Assembly: GCF_021605415.1 (NCBI RefSeq)
Contig: NZ_WKEQ01000015.1
Location: forward strand, 54,139-118,138
Reading direction: 5' to 3'
Length of the DNA: 64,000 nt
Source of the DNA: Pseudomonas syringae
GTDB lineage: Bacteria > Pseudomonadota > Gammaproteobacteria > Pseudomonadales > Pseudomonadaceae
Part shown: in pieces, positions 22,752 to 31,381 of the stretch
Numbering within the stretch: the first letter of the stretch is position 1
Layout of the letters: every line of letters begins with the position of its first letter
Notes under the pieces: generated by a model
Told to the model about the DNA's origin: nothing
What the model saw: only the letters and a program-made list of their open reading frames with translations
Database searches by the model: none
Translations under genes and position numbers: made by a program

Positions 22752-23240
22752 TTAAGCCTGAGTCGCGTACTTGGCCAGACGTGGGTCTGATTTAAGAACC
22801 GCCAAGGTGTTGGTATGTACATCTTCGGCAGTCACATCAGCCTTGCTGAAGATCTGCTGGAAGTGCTCGTGAGTAACGGCAGCGAAGTGCGCACGGTCTT
22901 CCGGCGCCACGCCCAGTACCACGGCATAGGTCGTCAGCGCTTCGCCGTTGCCTTTTGCCATGTCTTCGGACAGCTCGTTCATCATGCCATTCATGGCAAA
23001 CCAGGATTTGCCGCCATAGGTCAGCGACGCGTTGGTGGAGCAACCGTTGGTGCCGGAAGTCATACCGAACGTTGCGTTACCGGAAGTGCCGTTGGTGGTG
23101 GATGCCAGGAAGTGAGCCGGGGTGCCACGCTGACCTTCGAACAGCATGTTGCCCCAACCGCAATCCGGGCCGCCTGGCGCTTGAGCCATCGCGTTGATGG
23201 ATACAGCGGTGAAGAGAGTACCGAGAAGAATCCGTTTCAT
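22752..23240 (-). CDS. DUF3015 periplasmic protein
   Basis: A 162-residue protein with a signal peptide (cleavage near INAMA-QAP) and features of the DUF3015 family: GPDCGWGNMLFEGQRG at the mature N-terminus, a TSGTNGCSTN segment, and a helical C-terminus. It has two cysteines that could pair. Function unknown. It lies on the same strand as the DUF4105 gene and just upstream of it, with a terminator between, so read-through coupling would be partial. Confidence 0.82.
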   Translation of the reverse strand: MKRILLGTLFTAVSINAMAQAPGGPDCGWGNMLFEGQRGTPAHFLASTTNGTSGNATFGMTSGTNGCSTNASLTYGGKSWFAMNGMMNELSEDMAKGNGEALTTYAVVLGVAPEDRAHFAAVTHEHFQQIFSKADVTAEDVHTNTLAVLKSDPRLAKYATQA

Positions 23241-23564
23241 AGCTTTGTTCTCTTTATGTGCATACCAATGGACAGGGGTTCTGGCTCCGGTTGTGTTGGT
23301 CAGATCACCGCTTGGCGAAGTGGCCTACAGAACTTATTGGCGCCAGTGGGCCGGTTATTAGTTCCAGCCGCGCAGTTTGGAGTTTAGGCACGATCCAGGG
23401 GTTCCGTGGTTTTTTGCAAAATATTCATGGAAAAGCCCGGTTTCATGGCGGGCGGGCGCAGGCGGGGTGGTTGTCTATGCTTTGTCGTATGGCGCGCCTT
23501 GCCAGTGGGGGGCGGGCAGCGCCAGAATGCCCGCTATCTGCCCCGCCTGATGTAAGGAAGCCCG
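23241..23564. other. Intergenic region between divergent genes
   Basis: About 320 bases upstream of both the DUF3015 gene (minus strand) and the Lon-like gene (plus strand). It must contain both promoters, but I see no confident -35/-10 pair, repeat or small gene. An AT-rich patch with TTTTTTGCAAAATATTC near 23410 is the likeliest promoter area. Confidence 0.5.
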
Positions 23565-26003
23565 ATGCCTGATTCTGTTGCTGCCAGCTTGCGTATAGCG
23601 CCCGAAGCGCTGACTCGTCCGTTTTCCGCTGAACAGTTCAGCTTCACTACCACCAATGATCTGGAGCCTTTTCGCGGTGTGCTCGGCCAGGAACGCGCGG
23701 TCGAAGCCTTGCAGTTCGGTGTGGCCATGCCACGGCCCGGTTACAACGTGTTCGTCATGGGTGAGCCCGGCACTGGCCGGTTTTCGTTCGTAAAACGCTA
23801 CCTGAAAGCCGAAGGCAAACGCCTGCAAACCCCGGCGGACTGGGTCTACGTCAACAATTTCGATGAGCCGCGCGAGCCCCGTGCCCTGGAACTGCCGTCG
23901 GGCACCGCCGGCGCGTTCATGGGCGACATCAACGGCTTGATCGACAACCTGCTGGCGACTTTTCCAGCGGTCTTCGAACACCCTTCCTACCAGCAAAAGA
24001 AAAGCGCCATCGACCGCGCCTTCAACCAGCGCTATGACAAAGCCCTCGACGTCATCGAGCGCCTGGCCCTGGAAAAAGACGTCGCCCTGTACCGCGACAG
24101 CAGCAACATCGCCTTCACGCCGATGCTCGACGGCAAGGCACTGGACGAGGCCGAGTTCGCGCAACTGCCGGATACCGAGCGCGAGCGTTTTCACGAAGAC
24201 ATTTCCGGTCTGGAAGAGCGTCTGAACGAAGAACTCGCCAGTCTGCCGCAATGGAAACGTGAGTCGAACAATCATCTGCGTACGCTCAACGAAGAAACCA
24301 TCACCCTGGCCTTGCAGCCATTGCTGGCGCCGCTGTCGGAAAAGTACGCGGAAAACGCGGCGGTCTGCGGTTACCTGCAAGCGATGCAGGTGTACCTGCT
24401 GAAGACCGTGGTCGAGCAACTGGTCGACGACAGTAAGACCGACGCCGTTGCACGCAAACTGCTGGAAGAGCAATACGCCCCGAGCCTGGTGGTCGGGCAT
24501 CCGGCCAGCGGCGGTGCGCCGGTGGTGTTCGAGCCGCACCCGACCTACGAAAACCTGTTCGGCCGCATCGAGTACACCACCGACCAAGGCGCGCTCTACA
24601 CCACCTATCGCCAATTGCGTCCAGGCGCGCTGCACCGCGCCAATGGTGGTTTCCTGATTCTTGAAGCGGAAAAAATGCTCAGCGAGCCATTCGTATGGGA
24701 CGCGCTCAAGCGTGCCCTGCAATCGCGCAAGCTGAAAATGGAATCGCCGCTGGGCGACATGGGTCGTTTCGCCACCATGACGTTGAATCCGCAGCACATT
24801 CCGTTGCAGGTCAAAGTCATCATCATCGGCGCGCGGCAACTGTATTACACGCTGCAGGATCTCGATCCGGATTTCCAGGAGATGTTCCGCGTCCTGGTCG
24901 ACTTCGACGAAGACATCCCGATGGTCGACGAGAGCCTGGAGCAATTCGCCCAATTGCTGAAAACCCGCACCTCGGAAGAAGGCATGGCGCCGTTGACCGC
25001 CGATGCGGTGGCGCGCCTGGCGACGTACAGCGCACGACTGGCCGAGCATCAGGGACGCTTGTCGGCGCGTATTGGTGATTTGTTTCAACTGGTCAGCGAA
25101 GCGGATTTCATCCGCCACCTGGCCGGCGATGAAATGACCGACGCCGGCCACATCGAACGTGCGCTCAAGGCCAAGGCCACTCGCACCGGACGCGTATCGG
25201 CGCGGATTCTCGACGACATGATGGCCGGGATTATCCTGATCGACACCGACGGTGCGGCGGTGGGCAAGTGCAATGGCCTGACCGTGCTGGAAGTCGGCGA
25301 CTCGGCGTTCGGCGTGCCGGCGCGGATCTCCGCCACGGTGTACCCGGGCGGCAGCGGCATCGTCGACATCGAGCGTGAAGTAAATCTCGGTCAGCCGATT
25401 CACTCCAAAGGCGTGATGATTCTCACCGGTTACCTCGGCAGTCGTTACGCCCAGGAATTCCCGCTGGCGATTTCCGCGAGCATCGCGCTGGAACAGTCCT
25501 ACGGTTACGTCGATGGCGACAGTGCCTCGCTGGGCGAGGCATGCACGCTGATTTCGGCGCTGTCGAAAACCCCGCTCAAGCAATGCTTCGCGATTACGGG
25601 GTCGATCAATCAGTTCGGTGAGGTGCAAGCGGTCGGTGGGGTCAACGAGAAAATCGAAGGCTTCTTTCGTCTCTGCGAAGCGCGCGGGCTGACCGGCGAG
25701 CAGGGCGCGATCATCCCGCAAGCCAACGTCGCCACATTGATGCTGGACGAGAGAGTGTTGGCGGCGGTGCGTGCCGGGCAATTCCACGTTTATGCGGTGC
25801 GTCAGGCCGATGAAGCATTGAGCCTGCTGGTGGGCGAGCCGGCCGGTGAGCCGGATGCCGATGGCCAGTTCCCGGAAGGCAGCATCAATGCGCGGGTGGT
25901 TGAACGCCTGCGGGTTATTGCGGAAATGATCAGCGAAGAAGACTTGAAAGAAGCCGAGAAAGAGCTGGCGCAGGAGGCGCTGGTCGAAGCCAAACCGGCG
26001 TAA
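23565..26003 (+). CDS. Lon-like AAA+ ATP-dependent protease
   Basis: An 812-residue protease of the Lon-like group with an AAA_32-type ATPase, the type of PA4576 and its paralogue AsrA. Walker A is atypical, GEPGTGRFS near residue 66, with Arg where Lys is usual; a Walker-B-like GGFLILEAE lies near 362. The C-terminal proteolytic domain has Ser653 in DGDSASLG and Lys696 in GGVNEKIEGF, 43 residues apart as in E. coli Lon, so the Ser-Lys dyad is intact. AAGGA precedes the ATG. There is no N-terminal Lon substrate domain. Likely a stress or quality-control protease; substrates unknown. Confidence 0.9.
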   Translation: MPDSVAASLRIAPEALTRPFSAEQFSFTTTNDLEPFRGVLGQERAVEALQFGVAMPRPGYNVFVMGEPGTGRFSFVKRYLKAEGKRLQTPADWVYVNNFDEPREPRALELPSGTAGAFMGDINGLIDNLLATFPAVFEHPSYQQKKSAIDRAFNQRYDKALDVIERLALEKDVALYRDSSNIAFTPMLDGKALDEAEFAQLPDTERERFHEDISGLEERLNEELASLPQWKRESNNHLRTLNEETITLALQPLLAPLSEKYAENAAVCGYLQAMQVYLLKTVVEQLVDDSKTDAVARKLLEEQYAPSLVVGHPASGGAPVVFEPHPTYENLFGRIEYTTDQGALYTTYRQLRPGALHRANGGFLILEAEKMLSEPFVWDALKRALQSRKLKMESPLGDMGRFATMTLNPQHIPLQVKVIIIGARQLYYTLQDLDPDFQEMFRVLVDFDEDIPMVDESLEQFAQLLKTRTSEEGMAPLTADAVARLATYSARLAEHQGRLSARIGDLFQLVSEADFIRHLAGDEMTDAGHIERALKAKATRTGRVSARILDDMMAGIILIDTDGAAVGKCNGLTVLEVGDSAFGVPARISATVYPGGSGIVDIEREVNLGQPIHSKGVMILTGYLGSRYAQEFPLAISASIALEQSYGYVDGDSASLGEACTLISALSKTPLKQCFAITGSINQFGEVQAVGGVNEKIEGFFRLCEARGLTGEQGAIIPQANVATLMLDERVLAAVRAGQFHVYAVRQADEALSLLVGEPAGEPDADGQFPEGSINARVVERLRVIAEMISEEDLKEAEKELAQEALVEAKPA

Positions 26004-26020
26004 GCCCCACCCCTAACCAA

Positions 26021-26109
26021 TGTAGGAGCGAGCCTGCTCGCGATGGCGTCCATTCAGTCGACGGATGCTTTGACTGAAAGACCGCCTTCGCGCCAGGCTC
26101 GCTCCTACA
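26021..26109. repeat. REP pair, family A
   Basis: Inverted REP pair (TGTAGGAGCGAGCCTGCTCGC and its near-complement) right after the Lon-like gene. The remaining 190 bases to the next gene contain no clear feature. Confidence 0.9.
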
Positions 26110-26297
26110 AGGGCTGTTGGAAGTGACGTCACTCTGACGTCAGAATTCACACAATGACCATTCGGCGCCTTCTGGTTCCGCTTTGCTTGCGGGGCGCACT
26201 TTTCTTCTATTCTCAGCTCAAGGATATCGACAGCATCGCTGGATCGAGCCAGTGCCTTCGTGGGCGCTGAATACCGGATTTATCGAGGGTCGCCGCC

Positions 26298-26618
26298 ATG
26301 TCGCGCAACCTCTGCCTTACCCGTCAGTGTCTGGGTCTCGTCACCCGGATCGAATGCGCCATCAAGCCGTTGGCCGGTGACAACGGCATGTGGACACTGC
26401 TCTTCGCTGCCGGCATGGCCGGTGAACAACCTTCCGCAATCAAAGCCCAGGGGCCGTTTCCCGGGCCGATGGCGGCCGAGTCGATTCTCGACACCATTGT
26501 TGAAAGCCTGACCACCCACGGTTACGAACTGGCCGATGATCCGCAGATCTGGAGCCTGCACCTGCAGGCCCAGCTACGGCAGATCAATGGTGGACGCGGA
26601 CGCAGTCTCAGCAGTTAA
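26298..26618 (+). CDS. Hypothetical protein, 106 residues
   Basis: A small soluble protein with no signal peptide or membrane helix. Features: CLGLVTRIECAIKPLAGDNGMWTLLFAAGMAGEQPSAI near the N-terminus, and a Gly/Arg/Ser-rich tail. GAGGG precedes the ATG. Its codon use is normal for the genome, and the stop overlaps that of the convergent lipoprotein gene by four bases, both supporting a real gene. No function recognised. Confidence 0.72.
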   Translation: MSRNLCLTRQCLGLVTRIECAIKPLAGDNGMWTLLFAAGMAGEQPSAIKAQGPFPGPMAAESILDTIVESLTTHGYELADDPQIWSLHLQAQLRQINGGRGRSLSS

Positions 26619-28435
26619 GGCGCTGTGGGCGCCTGATCGAGCTTGACCTCGAAACCGTATTGCACGGTGGCGAGGTCGGTGCGCTGATAGGTTTCCACAC
26701 GCGTCGGATGGCCATAAAAATAATGCACGCCAAACACGGCCGGGCCCTGCGCGCTGGCGTCGTGGCTGACCGACAGAATCCGCTTCAAGTAATTCCCGCT
26801 GTCATCCTTCACGTAAAACCGCCATTCATTGGCCGGGAATACTTTCAAATCCACCACCAACGCGTTGTTCCGGATCTCCAGGCCTTTGGGCAAGTTCCTG
26901 TTGTCAAACGACTGCTTGGCGATCGTGGCTAAAAACAACGGCATCGAGCCGACCGCAATGGCCGGGGGTTCCGGAAACAGGTTGAGGTCGTAAACAATGG
27001 CCCCGTGCAAAGGATCGACTTGGTAGGCCTGCGGCGGCAGCTCGATCGGTTCGTCGAGCTTGCCGTTACGCTTGCCGGCGAAGAACGTCACTGGGCTCAC
27101 CCCTGGGTTGAGATCGTCACCGAGCAATTCATCGTTGAAGGTTTTGCGGTGTTCGAACTCGATGCGTGCGGCGCTGGGTTCCTCCACGTTTTGATGGATG
27201 CGCACGCTGCTTTTCAGTTGATCCTCGGTCAGCGTCGCGTCTTTGAGCCTGTCGACGGCTTGATCGTCATACGCCACCACCGGCATTTCCAGTGGCTGCA
27301 CGGTTTTTGCCGTGGTGTGATGATCGAAGCGGCGGATCGGCAGATCCAGATCCTTGCGGGTCACGGTGGCGGAGGAAAAGTCGAGGACGCTGACTTCCAG
27401 TGTCTCGATCGGCCCGTTGAAATAGACCTTGTTATAGCGGCGCGGGTGTTCCTGCTCGAAGGTGCGCTGATCTTGCTCGAGCTGTGTTTCCAGCGAATCG
27501 CTCCAGGCTGTCTGCTTTTGCAGGTGCGCCAGTTGTTTTTGGTAGAAGTCGACCTGGGCCGGGCTTTCGTGGATTGAGCCGGCGCGCAGCAGATAGTGCC
27601 CGGTGTTGTCGCGGGCCTGGACGATCAGCGGGTTGAGCTGAGTGTCGGCGACTTCCGGGGCCAACGGCAGGCTGTTACTGAATTCGACTTCGGCGTAGTT
27701 CTTTGCAAGTTTCAGCAGGGTGACGCTGAGGTTGTCGTTGGTGCGAGTCTGGCCGACGTCCTTTGAGGTCAGATCGAAACTGTACAGCCGGCGTGGTGCG
27801 ATAACTTCGACCCGGCCTTGCAGGCTGAGCGGTTGCGGCAGGCTTTTCTTGTCGACGTCCAGGCCGTCGATGAACGGATAGGTGACGGTCAGATCATCCG
27901 GATGGGTAACGTTGGAACTGGACGGGCTCAACTGGATGCCCGGATCGGTTTCCGACCACTCCGGCTGGAAGGCAATCACTCGTTTATTGCTCAAGGTCAC
28001 GGATTGCCATTCGACGGCGTGCGGGAAGAGGAAGGCGCCGGGGATGTTGAAGTTGAACGGGAACAGCGGTTGCAGATCGGTGAGGTAGTCGGAGCTGGAA
28101 TCCTTGTGCAGCACAATCAGACCGTTGATGTAGGTGTCCACCAGCGCTTGCGGGGTCGGGTAATGTTTGAGTACGGCGAGGGCGTCTTCGCCGTATTCGG
28201 TCTTGTCGGGTTTGCTGTCGAGCTTGAGCTGCGCACGCTCCAGCAACAGCAGCGAGCCGCCGAGTTCAGTCACCGCGTCCTTGAGCTTCGGATCGGCAAT
28301 GGCGTCGAGCGATTGCTCAAACTTCGTGGTTTTCTCCTCGAGGCTGACCGTGTGTTTTTCATCGGCGGGCGAGCAACCGCCAAGCAGCAGGGTCAGGCCA
28401 ATTCCGGTCGCTGTAAACGGTAAACGTACATCCAT
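26615..28435 (-). CDS. Large lipoprotein, function unknown
   Basis: A 606-residue lipoprotein with signal peptide and lipobox LLGGC (Cys at about residue 21). A predicted coiled stretch follows (SLEEKTTKFEQSLDAIADPKL), then a long mixed alpha/beta region with many short beta-type segments. No catalytic motif is recognised. A second helical, Gln-rich stretch occurs near residue 310-345. Codon use is native. It could be an outer-membrane-anchored scaffold, but nothing in the sequence settles this. Confidence 0.8.
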   Translation of the reverse strand: MDVRLPFTATGIGLTLLLGGCSPADEKHTVSLEEKTTKFEQSLDAIADPKLKDAVTELGGSLLLLERAQLKLDSKPDKTEYGEDALAVLKHYPTPQALVDTYINGLIVLHKDSSSDYLTDLQPLFPFNFNIPGAFLFPHAVEWQSVTLSNKRVIAFQPEWSETDPGIQLSPSSSNVTHPDDLTVTYPFIDGLDVDKKSLPQPLSLQGRVEVIAPRRLYSFDLTSKDVGQTRTNDNLSVTLLKLAKNYAEVEFSNSLPLAPEVADTQLNPLIVQARDNTGHYLLRAGSIHESPAQVDFYQKQLAHLQKQTAWSDSLETQLEQDQRTFEQEHPRRYNKVYFNGPIETLEVSVLDFSSATVTRKDLDLPIRRFDHHTTAKTVQPLEMPVVAYDDQAVDRLKDATLTEDQLKSSVRIHQNVEEPSAARIEFEHRKTFNDELLGDDLNPGVSPVTFFAGKRNGKLDEPIELPPQAYQVDPLHGAIVYDLNLFPEPPAIAVGSMPLFLATIAKQSFDNRNLPKGLEIRNNALVVDLKVFPANEWRFYVKDDSGNYLKRILSVSHDASAQGPAVFGVHYFYGHPTRVETYQRTDLATVQYGFEVKLDQAPTAP

Positions 28436-28554
28436 TTTCCTGGTGTCCTGTCCGCTGTCGCTGGGCTGTCAATGGCTTGGACACTAGCAGAAAAACTTTG
28501 ACACACACATGCAGGTAACGGATTTCCGGGCGGTTTCTGGCTGTCATGGGTCAC

Positions 28555-28563
28555 TGGTATACT
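28555..28563 (+). promoter_or_regulatory. Extended -10 promoter element of yqhA
   Basis: TGGTATACT (TG-n-TATACT) 34 bases upstream of the yqhA ATG, followed by a GC-rich discriminator. The -35 region is weak, as is common with extended -10 promoters. Confidence 0.45.
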
Positions 28564-28596
28564 CGCGGCCATTTCCACCCCCTTGTGTGAGATTCA

Positions 28597-29085
28597 ATGG
28601 AACGCTTTATCGAAAACGCAATGTACGCCTCACGCTGGTTGCTGGCGCCGATCTACTTCGGTTTGTCCCTCGGGCTGCTGGCGCTGGCGCTGAAATTTTT
28701 TCAGGAAGTTTTCCACGTCATCCCCAACGTGTTCTCGATGGCCGAGTCCGACCTGATTCTGGTGCTGCTGTCGCTGATCGACATGGCGCTGGTGGGCGGC
28801 TTGCTGGTAATGGTGATGATTTCCGGCTACGAGAACTTCGTCTCGCAACTGGACATCGACGACACCAAGGAAAAGCTCAACTGGCTGGGCACCATGGATT
28901 CTTCGTCGCTGAAGATGAAAGTGGCGGCGTCGATCGTGGCGATTTCCTCGATTCACCTGTTGCGGATCTTCATGGACGCCAAGAACGTCGATCCGGAACA
29001 CCTGATGTGGTACGTGATCATTCACATGACGTTCGTGGTGTCGGCATTCGCCATGGGTTATCTGGATAAGCTCACCAAGCACTGA
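28597..29085 (+). CDS. yqhA: YqhA-family (UPF0114) inner-membrane protein
   Basis: A 162-residue protein of the UPF0114 family with about four membrane helices (residues near 15-35, 50-75, 105-125 and 135-155) and the family segments [15 protein letters not shown] and [14 protein letters not shown]. Function unknown in all species. The PAO1 neighbourhood (PA4574) fits. A long hairpin terminator follows. Confidence 0.92.
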   Translation: MERFIENAMYASRWLLAPIYFGLSLGLLALALKFFQEVFHVIPNVFSMAESDLILVLLSLIDMALVGGLLVMVMISGYENFVSQLDIDDTKEKLNWLGTMDSSSLKMKVAASIVAISSIHLLRIFMDAKNVDPEHLMWYVIIHMTFVVSAFAMGYLDKLTKH

Positions 29086-29104
29086 TCGATCGTTGATCGA
29101 TAAA

Positions 29105-29145
29105 ACACCGCCCGTCTGTTGCGAAACAGACGGGCGGTGTCGTTT
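29105..29145 (+). terminator. Hairpin terminator of yqhA
   Basis: Sixteen-base perfect stem (ACACCGCCCGTCTGTT and complement) with a four-base loop and a short T stretch, 20 bases after the stop. Confidence 0.8.
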
Positions 29146-29216
29146 GTGGCTTGTGCTTTGAGGCGACGAGGCCTATCCCTGTAGAGTCCTGGCTCGCCAT
29201 TGCGTGAGGTGCGTTC

Positions 29217-29522
29217 ATGAATCTGCAAGAGTTGAATGCGTATGCCATCGCCGGAAAGGTCGATGAGCTGAATCTGATTTCCATGGAAGGTGGCATCTAT
29301 CTGCTTGAAGCACGGATGCACGGTACGGCGTACCCGTTGAGCGATTTGAAAGGCGGAATGTTTAAGGTGCGCTCGGTGGAGCATGCCCGCGACGTGCTGC
29401 ACACGTTTCCGGTGCTGCCGTTCAACCTCGTGCACACCTCGGTGCACGATGAAATGTGCGGGCTGGGCGCCAGCGGTGAAGAACCGCTGAAGGTGCCGCT
29501 GGCATGGCGTTCGGCGCTGTAG
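29217..29522 (+). CDS. DUF6482-type small protein
   Basis: A 101-residue soluble protein starting MNLQELNAYAIAGKVDEL, with the segment EGGIYLLEARM and a C-terminal VHDEMCGL. It resembles the small DUF6482 proteins common in Pseudomonas. GAGGTG precedes the ATG. Function unknown. Confidence 0.75.
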   Translation: MNLQELNAYAIAGKVDELNLISMEGGIYLLEARMHGTAYPLSDLKGGMFKVRSVEHARDVLHTFPVLPFNLVHTSVHDEMCGLGASGEEPLKVPLAWRSAL

Positions 29523-29646
29523 CACCTGGCCCCTGATCAACGCTGTTACATCTGTGCTAGTCTGCTCGCCCTTTTTTATGAAGGGCTTTTCGGAAGGTCG
29601 TGTGTGAATTATTACCTTCCGTCGGCCCCATCAGCGGAGCAGCGTC

Positions 29647-30264
29647 ATGTCCGAAGTCAATCTGTCCACCGACGAAACGCGCGTCAGCTACGGCATTGGC
29701 CGTCAGCTGGGCGACCAACTGCGCGACAACCCGCCACCGGGCGTGAGCCTGGACGCGATCCTCGCGGGCTTGACCGACGCTTTCGCCGGTAAGGAAAGCC
29801 GTGTGGGTCAGGAAGAAATGTCTGCGAGCTTCAAAGTGATCCGCGAGATCATGCAAGCCGAAGCGGCAGCAAAAGCTGAAGCAGCGGCAGGCGAAGGCTT
29901 GGCGTTCCTGGCTGAAAACGCCAAGCGTGACGGCATCACCACTTTGGCTTCCGGCCTGCAATTCGAAGTGCTGACCCAGGGCGAAGGCGCCAAGCCATCC
30001 CGTGAGGACACCGTGCGTACTCACTACCACGGCACGCTGATTGACGGCACCGTGTTCGACAGCTCCTACGACCGTGGCCAGCCGGCTGAATTCCCGGTCG
30101 GCGGCGTAATCGCCGGTTGGACCGAAGCCCTGCAACTGATGAATGCCGGCAGCAAATGGCGTCTGTACGTGCCGAGCGAACTGGCTTACGGCGCTCAAGG
30201 CGTTGGCAGCATCCCGCCGCACAGCGTTCTGGTGTTTGACGTCGAGCTGCTGGACGTTCTGTAA
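29647..30264 (+). CDS. fklB: FKBP-type peptidyl-prolyl isomerase FklB
   Basis: A 205-residue FKBP22-like protein: N-terminal helical dimerisation domain (residues 1-90, with SYGIGRQLGDQL) and C-terminal FKBP fold with GTVFDSSYDRGQPAEFPVGGVIAGWTEAL region, and PPHSVLVFDVELL. It catalyses cis-trans proline isomerisation and helps folding. No signal peptide, so cytoplasmic. GGAG precedes the ATG. Confidence 0.95.
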   Translation: MSEVNLSTDETRVSYGIGRQLGDQLRDNPPPGVSLDAILAGLTDAFAGKESRVGQEEMSASFKVIREIMQAEAAAKAEAAAGEGLAFLAENAKRDGITTLASGLQFEVLTQGEGAKPSREDTVRTHYHGTLIDGTVFDSSYDRGQPAEFPVGGVIAGWTEALQLMNAGSKWRLYVPSELAYGAQGVGSIPPHSVLVFDVELLDVL

Positions 30265-30291
30265 GAAGGGCCTGTCTTTATGACGGGCTAA

Positions 30292-30380
30292 TGTAGGAGT
30301 GAGCCTGCTCGCGATAGCGTCTTTTCAGCCGACTTTGCGGTTACCTGACACACCGCTTCGCGAGCAGGCTCACTCCTACA
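30292..30380. repeat. REP pair, family A
   Basis: Inverted REP pair (TGTAGGAGTGAGCCTGCTCGC and complement) between convergent fklB and the small minus-strand gene. Confidence 0.9.
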
Positions 30381-30393
30381 GGTTTACGGTGTT

Positions 30394-30651
30394 TCATATT
30401 TCCAGCTTGTGCTGCAATTCATTGGTCGGGCGCAATGCCCGGGCATAGCAGAACAGGAACAGATTGCGCACCAGTTCCTTGAGCACCAGCGGTTCGCTGG
30501 AGTTCAGGCTGTTGACGTCCAGATCCCCTTGATCCTGCAACTCATGCAAGGCTTCTTCTTCCAGTACCGCGCAGACTTCTCCGGTTTCCCGATGCAGGAT
30601 CCTCAGGTAGGGATGTGGGCGATCCAGCCAGGCGTCGATCAAATAAGTCAT
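30394..30651 (-). CDS. Small protein behind a Fur-box-like site
   Basis: An 85-residue soluble protein beginning MTYLIDAWLDRPHPYLRI, with a central acidic stretch (EEEALHELQDQGDLD) and LKELVRNLFLFCYARAL near the C-terminus. Start placed at the ATG ending at 30651, preceded by GGAG; two in-frame ATGs lie slightly upstream. It occupies the place of PA4570, which I recall as iron-starvation induced, and a Fur-like palindrome sits directly upstream, so iron repression is likely. Biochemical role unknown. Confidence 0.78.
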   Translation of the reverse strand: MTYLIDAWLDRPHPYLRILHRETGEVCAVLEEEALHELQDQGDLDVNSLNSSEPLVLKELVRNLFLFCYARALRPTNELQHKLEI

Positions 30652-30677
30652 GGTTCTCATCTCCATTAAGTTGGTTT

Positions 30678-30701
30678 CAATGAGAATAATTCTTATTCAT
30701 C
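30678..30701 (-). promoter_or_regulatory. Fur-box-like operator
   Basis: AATGAGAATAATTCTTATTC contains a 7-1-7 inverted repeat (TGAGAAT-A-ATTCTTA, six of seven positions complementary) close to the Fur consensus. It lies about 30 bases upstream of the small gene's start. Confidence 0.7.
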
Positions 30702-30858
30702 AAATAGCAAGCGACTATTGGCGCTTTGCCGATTTTTCCGGGCAAAGATTGCGTAAGGTCAAAATGGCTGGCGTTTGGCTATTGCGGGGATTTGCTGACG
30801 GTAAGCGGGGAGGGTGAAGCGCCATCCCACGCCAGGCGCGGGATGGAATACAAAAGAT

Positions 30859-31200
30859 TCAGACTTTTCTGACGAACTCCGATTTGAGTTTCATCGGGCC
30901 GATGCCATCGATCTTGCAGTCGATGTCATGGTCGCCATCACACAGGCGGATGTTCTTGACCTTGGTACCGACCTTGACCACCAGGGACGTGCCCTTGACC
31001 TTCAGATCCTTGATCACGGTGATGGTGTCGCCGTCCTGCAGGACGTTACCAACCGAATCTTTCTTCACGGCGTCATCGCTTACCACTTCGGCATCACCGG
31101 CGGCAGACCACTCGTGGGCGCACTCCGGGCATACCAGTTGGGTACCGTCTTCGTAGGTGTATTCGGAATTGCATTTCGGGCAGGGTGGCAACGTGCTCAC
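30859..31200 (-). CDS. phnA: PhnA/YjdM-family zinc-ribbon protein
   Basis: A 113-residue protein with an N-terminal zinc ribbon (CPKC...CPEC, residues 7-28) and the PhnA core ([23 protein letters not shown]). Despite the old name there is no phosphonate operon nearby, and the family's function is unclear. Start is GTG at 31198-31200 with a strong AAGGAG site. Confidence 0.9.
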   Translation of the reverse strand: MSTLPPCPKCNSEYTYEDGTQLVCPECAHEWSAAGDAEVVSDDAVKKDSVGNVLQDGDTITVIKDLKVKGTSLVVKVGTKVKNIRLCDGDHDIDCKIDGIGPMKLKSEFVRKV

Positions 31201-31282
31201 TAAGGCTCCTTGGAGAGAGGATCGCTAAAAGTCGCACATTGTATAGGGTTTTAATCAGGGAAGGGTGTAGCGCAAAAAACAA

Positions 31283-31374
31283 CTGTATGAGCGAGCCTGC
31301 TCGCGATAGCGGTCTGCCAGGTTACATCTCTGTTGACTGACACAATGCTTTCGCGAGCAGGCTCGCTCCTACAG
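31283..31374. repeat. REP pair, family A
   Basis: Inverted REP pair (GAGCGAGCCTGCTCGCGATAG and complement) immediately after the ispB stop. Confidence 0.9.
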
Positions 31375-31381
31375 GGGGCGA

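Noticed and set aside
23475..25787. Minus-strand frame of 770 codons opposite the Lon-like gene
   Set aside because: It is the antisense shadow of a well-conserved protease; its product is rich in His/Arg/Gln without family motifs, as expected from high-GC codon bias.
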